Shown here one piece after another: positions 62,038-64,000 of a stretch of 64,000 nt of DNA (position 1 is the first letter of the stretch; the number at the start of each line of letters is the position of its first letter). The DNA is from Methylophilaceae bacterium (GTDB lineage: Bacteria; Pseudomonadota; Gammaproteobacteria; Burkholderiales; Methylophilaceae): contig CAJPFK010000001.1 in the NCBI GenBank assembly GCA_905339275.1, positions 682,001 to 746,000 on the forward strand, written 5' to 3'. The notes below the pieces were generated by a model, which searched no databases, was not told the origin of the DNA, and saw only the letters and a list, made by a program, of their open reading frames with translations. The position numbers and the translations under genes were made by a program.

Positions 62038-62099
62038 TCTCGCACATATTCATTCAATAAAATGGCAGTGACTGGATCACTGCCATTTGCCTTGCAAGA

Positions 62100-62540
62100 T
62101 TACTTCAGCTTAACGACCGTGCCTTTTAATGCGACACCGGACATCAGCGCACCACTCCCGCACATATATTCTGTTTCGCTGGAAGTTTCCTTGTTCTTGT
62201 AGTTGCTTTTTATATTGATGACAGCATTGCCTCCTTCTTTTCTTGCCCGTTCCTGTAGTTCAAGTACGGCGCTGAGAAATGTCCATTCACAGGCATCTTT
62301 ATCCGATTTGTTAAAGGCATTGGTTTTTTTATTGGTTTTCCATTCGCCGATTTCCGTGGCGACTTTTGGGTGCTTGTTCTCGCCAAAATAGAGCTTGATT
62401 TCCGGGTCCAGTTTTTCTTTGGCGGCAGGGGTGTTCAACGCATCTTCCAGCGGGTGCATTTTCTGATCGTCTCTCGCCATTACATTCGTGCTGGCAAGTA
62501 ATGCTGCGATGATGACGGTGGTGCTCAGGATATTATTCAT
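62100..62540 (-). CDS. Small secreted protein of the YbjQ-like/'excinuclease subunit' misnamed family
   Basis: 146 residues. The signal peptide is MNNILSTTVIIAALLASTNVMA. The core EGGNAVINIKSNYKNKETSSETEYMCGSGALMSGVALKGTVVKL has the repeat-like strand pattern of heavy-metal-binding/YbjQ-type folds, which appear in databases under an unrelated excinuclease name. Function unknown. It is cotranscribed in direction with the ketosynthase gene upstream (49-bp gap). Confidence 0.65.
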   Translation of the reverse strand: MNNILSTTVIIAALLASTNVMARDDQKMHPLEDALNTPAAKEKLDPEIKLYFGENKHPKVATEIGEWKTNKKTNAFNKSDKDACEWTFLSAVLELQERARKEGGNAVINIKSNYKNKETSSETEYMCGSGALMSGVALKGTVVKLK

Positions 62541-62589
62541 TTTTTGTTAACCCTCTTGTTTTGAATAGTGGTGAAGAAAATAGGGGATA

Positions 62590-63798
62590 TTACCCATATC
62601 TTTGGAAAACGAGACTGACATTGGTGCCGCCAAAACCGAAACTATTGGACATGACAGTGTCGATGCGTTGGTCTATATTGCTGGTCAAAATCGGCATTCC
62701 GGCAATGGCGGGGTCTGGCTCCTTCAGATTCGCGCAGCCTGCCAGGAATTCGCTATTCAGCATCAGCATGGAATAAATGGCCTCATGGACTCCAGCAGCG
62801 GCGATCGGGTGGCCGGAAAGCCCCTTTACCGAAGAGATGAGCGGTATTTCATCGCCGAACACTGCCCGTATGGCATTGAGTTCCGTGATATCGCCCGCCT
62901 GTGTTGAAGTAGCATGCGTGTTGATGTAATCAATAGAGGCATCTGCTTCTTCAAGCGCCAGACGCATTGCGCGAACTGCACCTTCCGCCGAGGGCGTGAC
63001 CATGTCCTGTCCATCGGAAGATGCGCCGAAGCCGGTGATCTCAGCGTAAATATGCGCACCGCGATTTAGTGCGTGTTCCAGCTCTTCCAATACAAGGATG
63101 CCAGCTCCTCCGGCAATGACAAAACCATCGCGGTTCAGATCGTAAGGACGCGATGCCGTGGCATCGTTGTAGGCGCTGGAGAGAGCGCCCATCGCATCAA
63201 ATGGCGTTGTCGTGGTCCAGCATACTTCTTCAGCTCCGCCGACAATGACAATATCCTGTTTGCCAAACTGGATCAGCTCTGTGCCGTAGCCGATGCAATG
63301 CGCTGAAGTTGCGCAAGCGGAAGTCATCGAGCAGCTAAAACCTTGTATACCGAAAGCAGTCGACAGGCAGGCTGAGGTGGTGCTGCCCATGATGCGCGGT
63401 ACGGCGTATGGCAAAATCTTGCTCAAGCCATCTGAGCGCAGTGTATCCATTGCAATGGTATGTTCAAAGGGGGAACCAACACCTGAGCCGACGATGAGGC
63501 CTGTACGCGGGGATACGATGGATGCATTATCCAGTCTGCTGTCTGATAGTGCTTGTTGGGTGGCATAGTAAGCGTACACCGCGGCATCAGCCATGAAGCG
63601 GCGTATTTTGCGATTGATCGGAGGCAGCTTGCTGATATCCGGAATACCCGCAACGCAACTTCTTAAACCCAGAGCTGCATATTCCGGAATATAGCGCAGA
63701 CCGGAGCGGTTTTCCCGGAGTGCGCTTTCAACTGAACTCAGATCATTGCCCAGGCAGGAGATGATTCCCATGCCCGTGACGACAACGCGGCGTGTCAA
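62590..63798 (-). CDS. Beta-ketoacyl-ACP synthase (FabB/FabF-like), probable aryl-polyene enzyme
   Basis: 402 residues. Condensing enzyme with the complete Cys-His-His triad: SACATSAHC (Cys), NTHATST (His) and SVKGLSGHP (His), plus the C-terminal NSFGFGGTN. It elongates acyl-ACP chains with malonyl-ACP. Housekeeping fab genes are not adjacent. The context (methyltransferase, lipoprotein, truncated neighbour on the same strand) suggests an aryl-polyene-type pathway, but this depends on genes beyond the window. Confidence 0.87.
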   Translation of the reverse strand: MTRRVVVTGMGIISCLGNDLSSVESALRENRSGLRYIPEYAALGLRSCVAGIPDISKLPPINRKIRRFMADAAVYAYYATQQALSDSRLDNASIVSPRTGLIVGSGVGSPFEHTIAMDTLRSDGLSKILPYAVPRIMGSTTSACLSTAFGIQGFSCSMTSACATSAHCIGYGTELIQFGKQDIVIVGGAEEVCWTTTTPFDAMGALSSAYNDATASRPYDLNRDGFVIAGGAGILVLEELEHALNRGAHIYAEITGFGASSDGQDMVTPSAEGAVRAMRLALEEADASIDYINTHATSTQAGDITELNAIRAVFGDEIPLISSVKGLSGHPIAAAGVHEAIYSMLMLNSEFLAGCANLKEPDPAIAGMPILTSNIDQRIDTVMSNSFGFGGTNVSLVFQRYG

Positions 63799-63817
63799 TT
63801 TAGTCTGAACAGGTAAA

Positions 63818-64000
63818 TTAGAGTCTGCTTAATTCTGAGTTGATGCTGTCTTTCAGGAAATCCACCCATTTGTTGTATGACGGATGAATCAGGGCTTGTC
63901 CGTTTTTGACTTCATACTTCATATTGACGCTATCCAGGTAATTGATGGAGTAATGGCTGGCGTCATAGCCGATTTCAACCATCACGGTATGTTTATTTCT
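63818..64000 (-). CDS. C-terminal part of a small lipoprotein-like protein (cut by the window edge)
   Basis: The last 60 codons of a minus-strand gene. The tail runs EIGYDASHYSINYLDSVNMK, then YEVKNGQALIHPSYNKWVDF and SELSRL before the stop. The YSI.Y.DS..M.Y...IHP.YN.W pattern recalls small surface lipoproteins of unknown function. The stop lies 19 bp before the ketosynthase start, so the two share an operon. The true start is outside the window. Confidence 0.6.
   Translation of the reverse strand, partial: RNKHTVMVEIGYDASHYSINYLDSVNMKYEVKNGQALIHPSYNKWVDFLKDSINSELSRL

Overview
The window looks like chromosome of a Gram-negative betaproteobacterium. The best fit is a Methylophilaceae-type methylotroph such as a Methylobacillus relative. 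This is inferred from gene content: a complete NAD-dependent formate dehydrogenase operon (fdsGBA-fdhD-fdsD), a molybdate importer beside it, a fructokinase / sucrose-phosphate synthase / amylosucrase operon, UbiM-type ubiquinone hydroxylase, Uup and a TonB receptor. No rRNA or marker gene confirms the species.

Left end (1-1117): the end of an unidentified gene, a membrane-anchored Bcp/PrxQ peroxiredoxin and a tRNA-Arg(CCT). The tRNA is the attachment site of a 16.2-kb integrative element (about 1070-17311). Its far end is marked by a second copy of the tRNA 3' half (17264-17311), and a tyrosine recombinase sits just inside that end. The element carries an excisionase-like HTH protein, a possible replication protein, a hairpin-rich candidate oriT, and a TrwA/TrwB/TrwC-like relaxosome and coupling set (MobF). 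It has only two type IV secretion genes, trbJ and trbL. Cargo includes a membrane protein that resembles DUF6161, an ArdC antirestriction protein behind a long folded leader, several tiny ORFs, and an apparent restriction-modification pair (D12-class adenine methyltransferase plus NotI-like endonuclease). The pair is flanked by a duplicated 25-bp sequence. The element therefore looks like a mobilizable element that borrows most of a transfer channel.

17.4-24.3 kb: a YcaC-like hydrolase, pirin with a divergent LysR regulator, DUF779 protein plus aldehyde dehydrogenase behind a likely sigma-54 promoter, and the divergent AcoR-type activator that probably drives it. 24.3-30.2 kb: the formate dehydrogenase operon. 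30.5-38.4 kb: a single-domain ModE-like regulator, modABC, then a TonB receptor, an orphan solute-binding protein and a DUF1111 di-haem protein. Two dyads of identical 24-nt geometry resembling ModE boxes lie in front of modA and in front of the TonB receptor, so the second cluster may belong to a molybdenum regulon.

38.5-41.5 kb: a CueR-CopA-CopZ copper module with two divergent CueR-type promoters. 41.5-48.1 kb: MscS channel, then sucrose genes (fruK-sps-ams, translationally coupled) and a MarR regulator with a near-perfect 37-bp palindrome upstream. 48.2-60.6 kb: housekeeping and assorted genes (SUV3-like helicase, SDR, DUF6279 lipoprotein, Uup, UbiM, PdxS/PdxT, methyltransferase, ferric-reductase-like protein, ACR3/BASS transporter).

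Right end (60.6-64 kb): a frameshifted 3' fragment of the Rep helicase gene borders an AT-rich gap. Beyond it lie a methyltransferase, a small secreted protein, a FabB/F-like ketosynthase and a truncated lipoprotein-like gene. This resembles the edge of an aryl-polyene-type gene cluster that continues outside the window.
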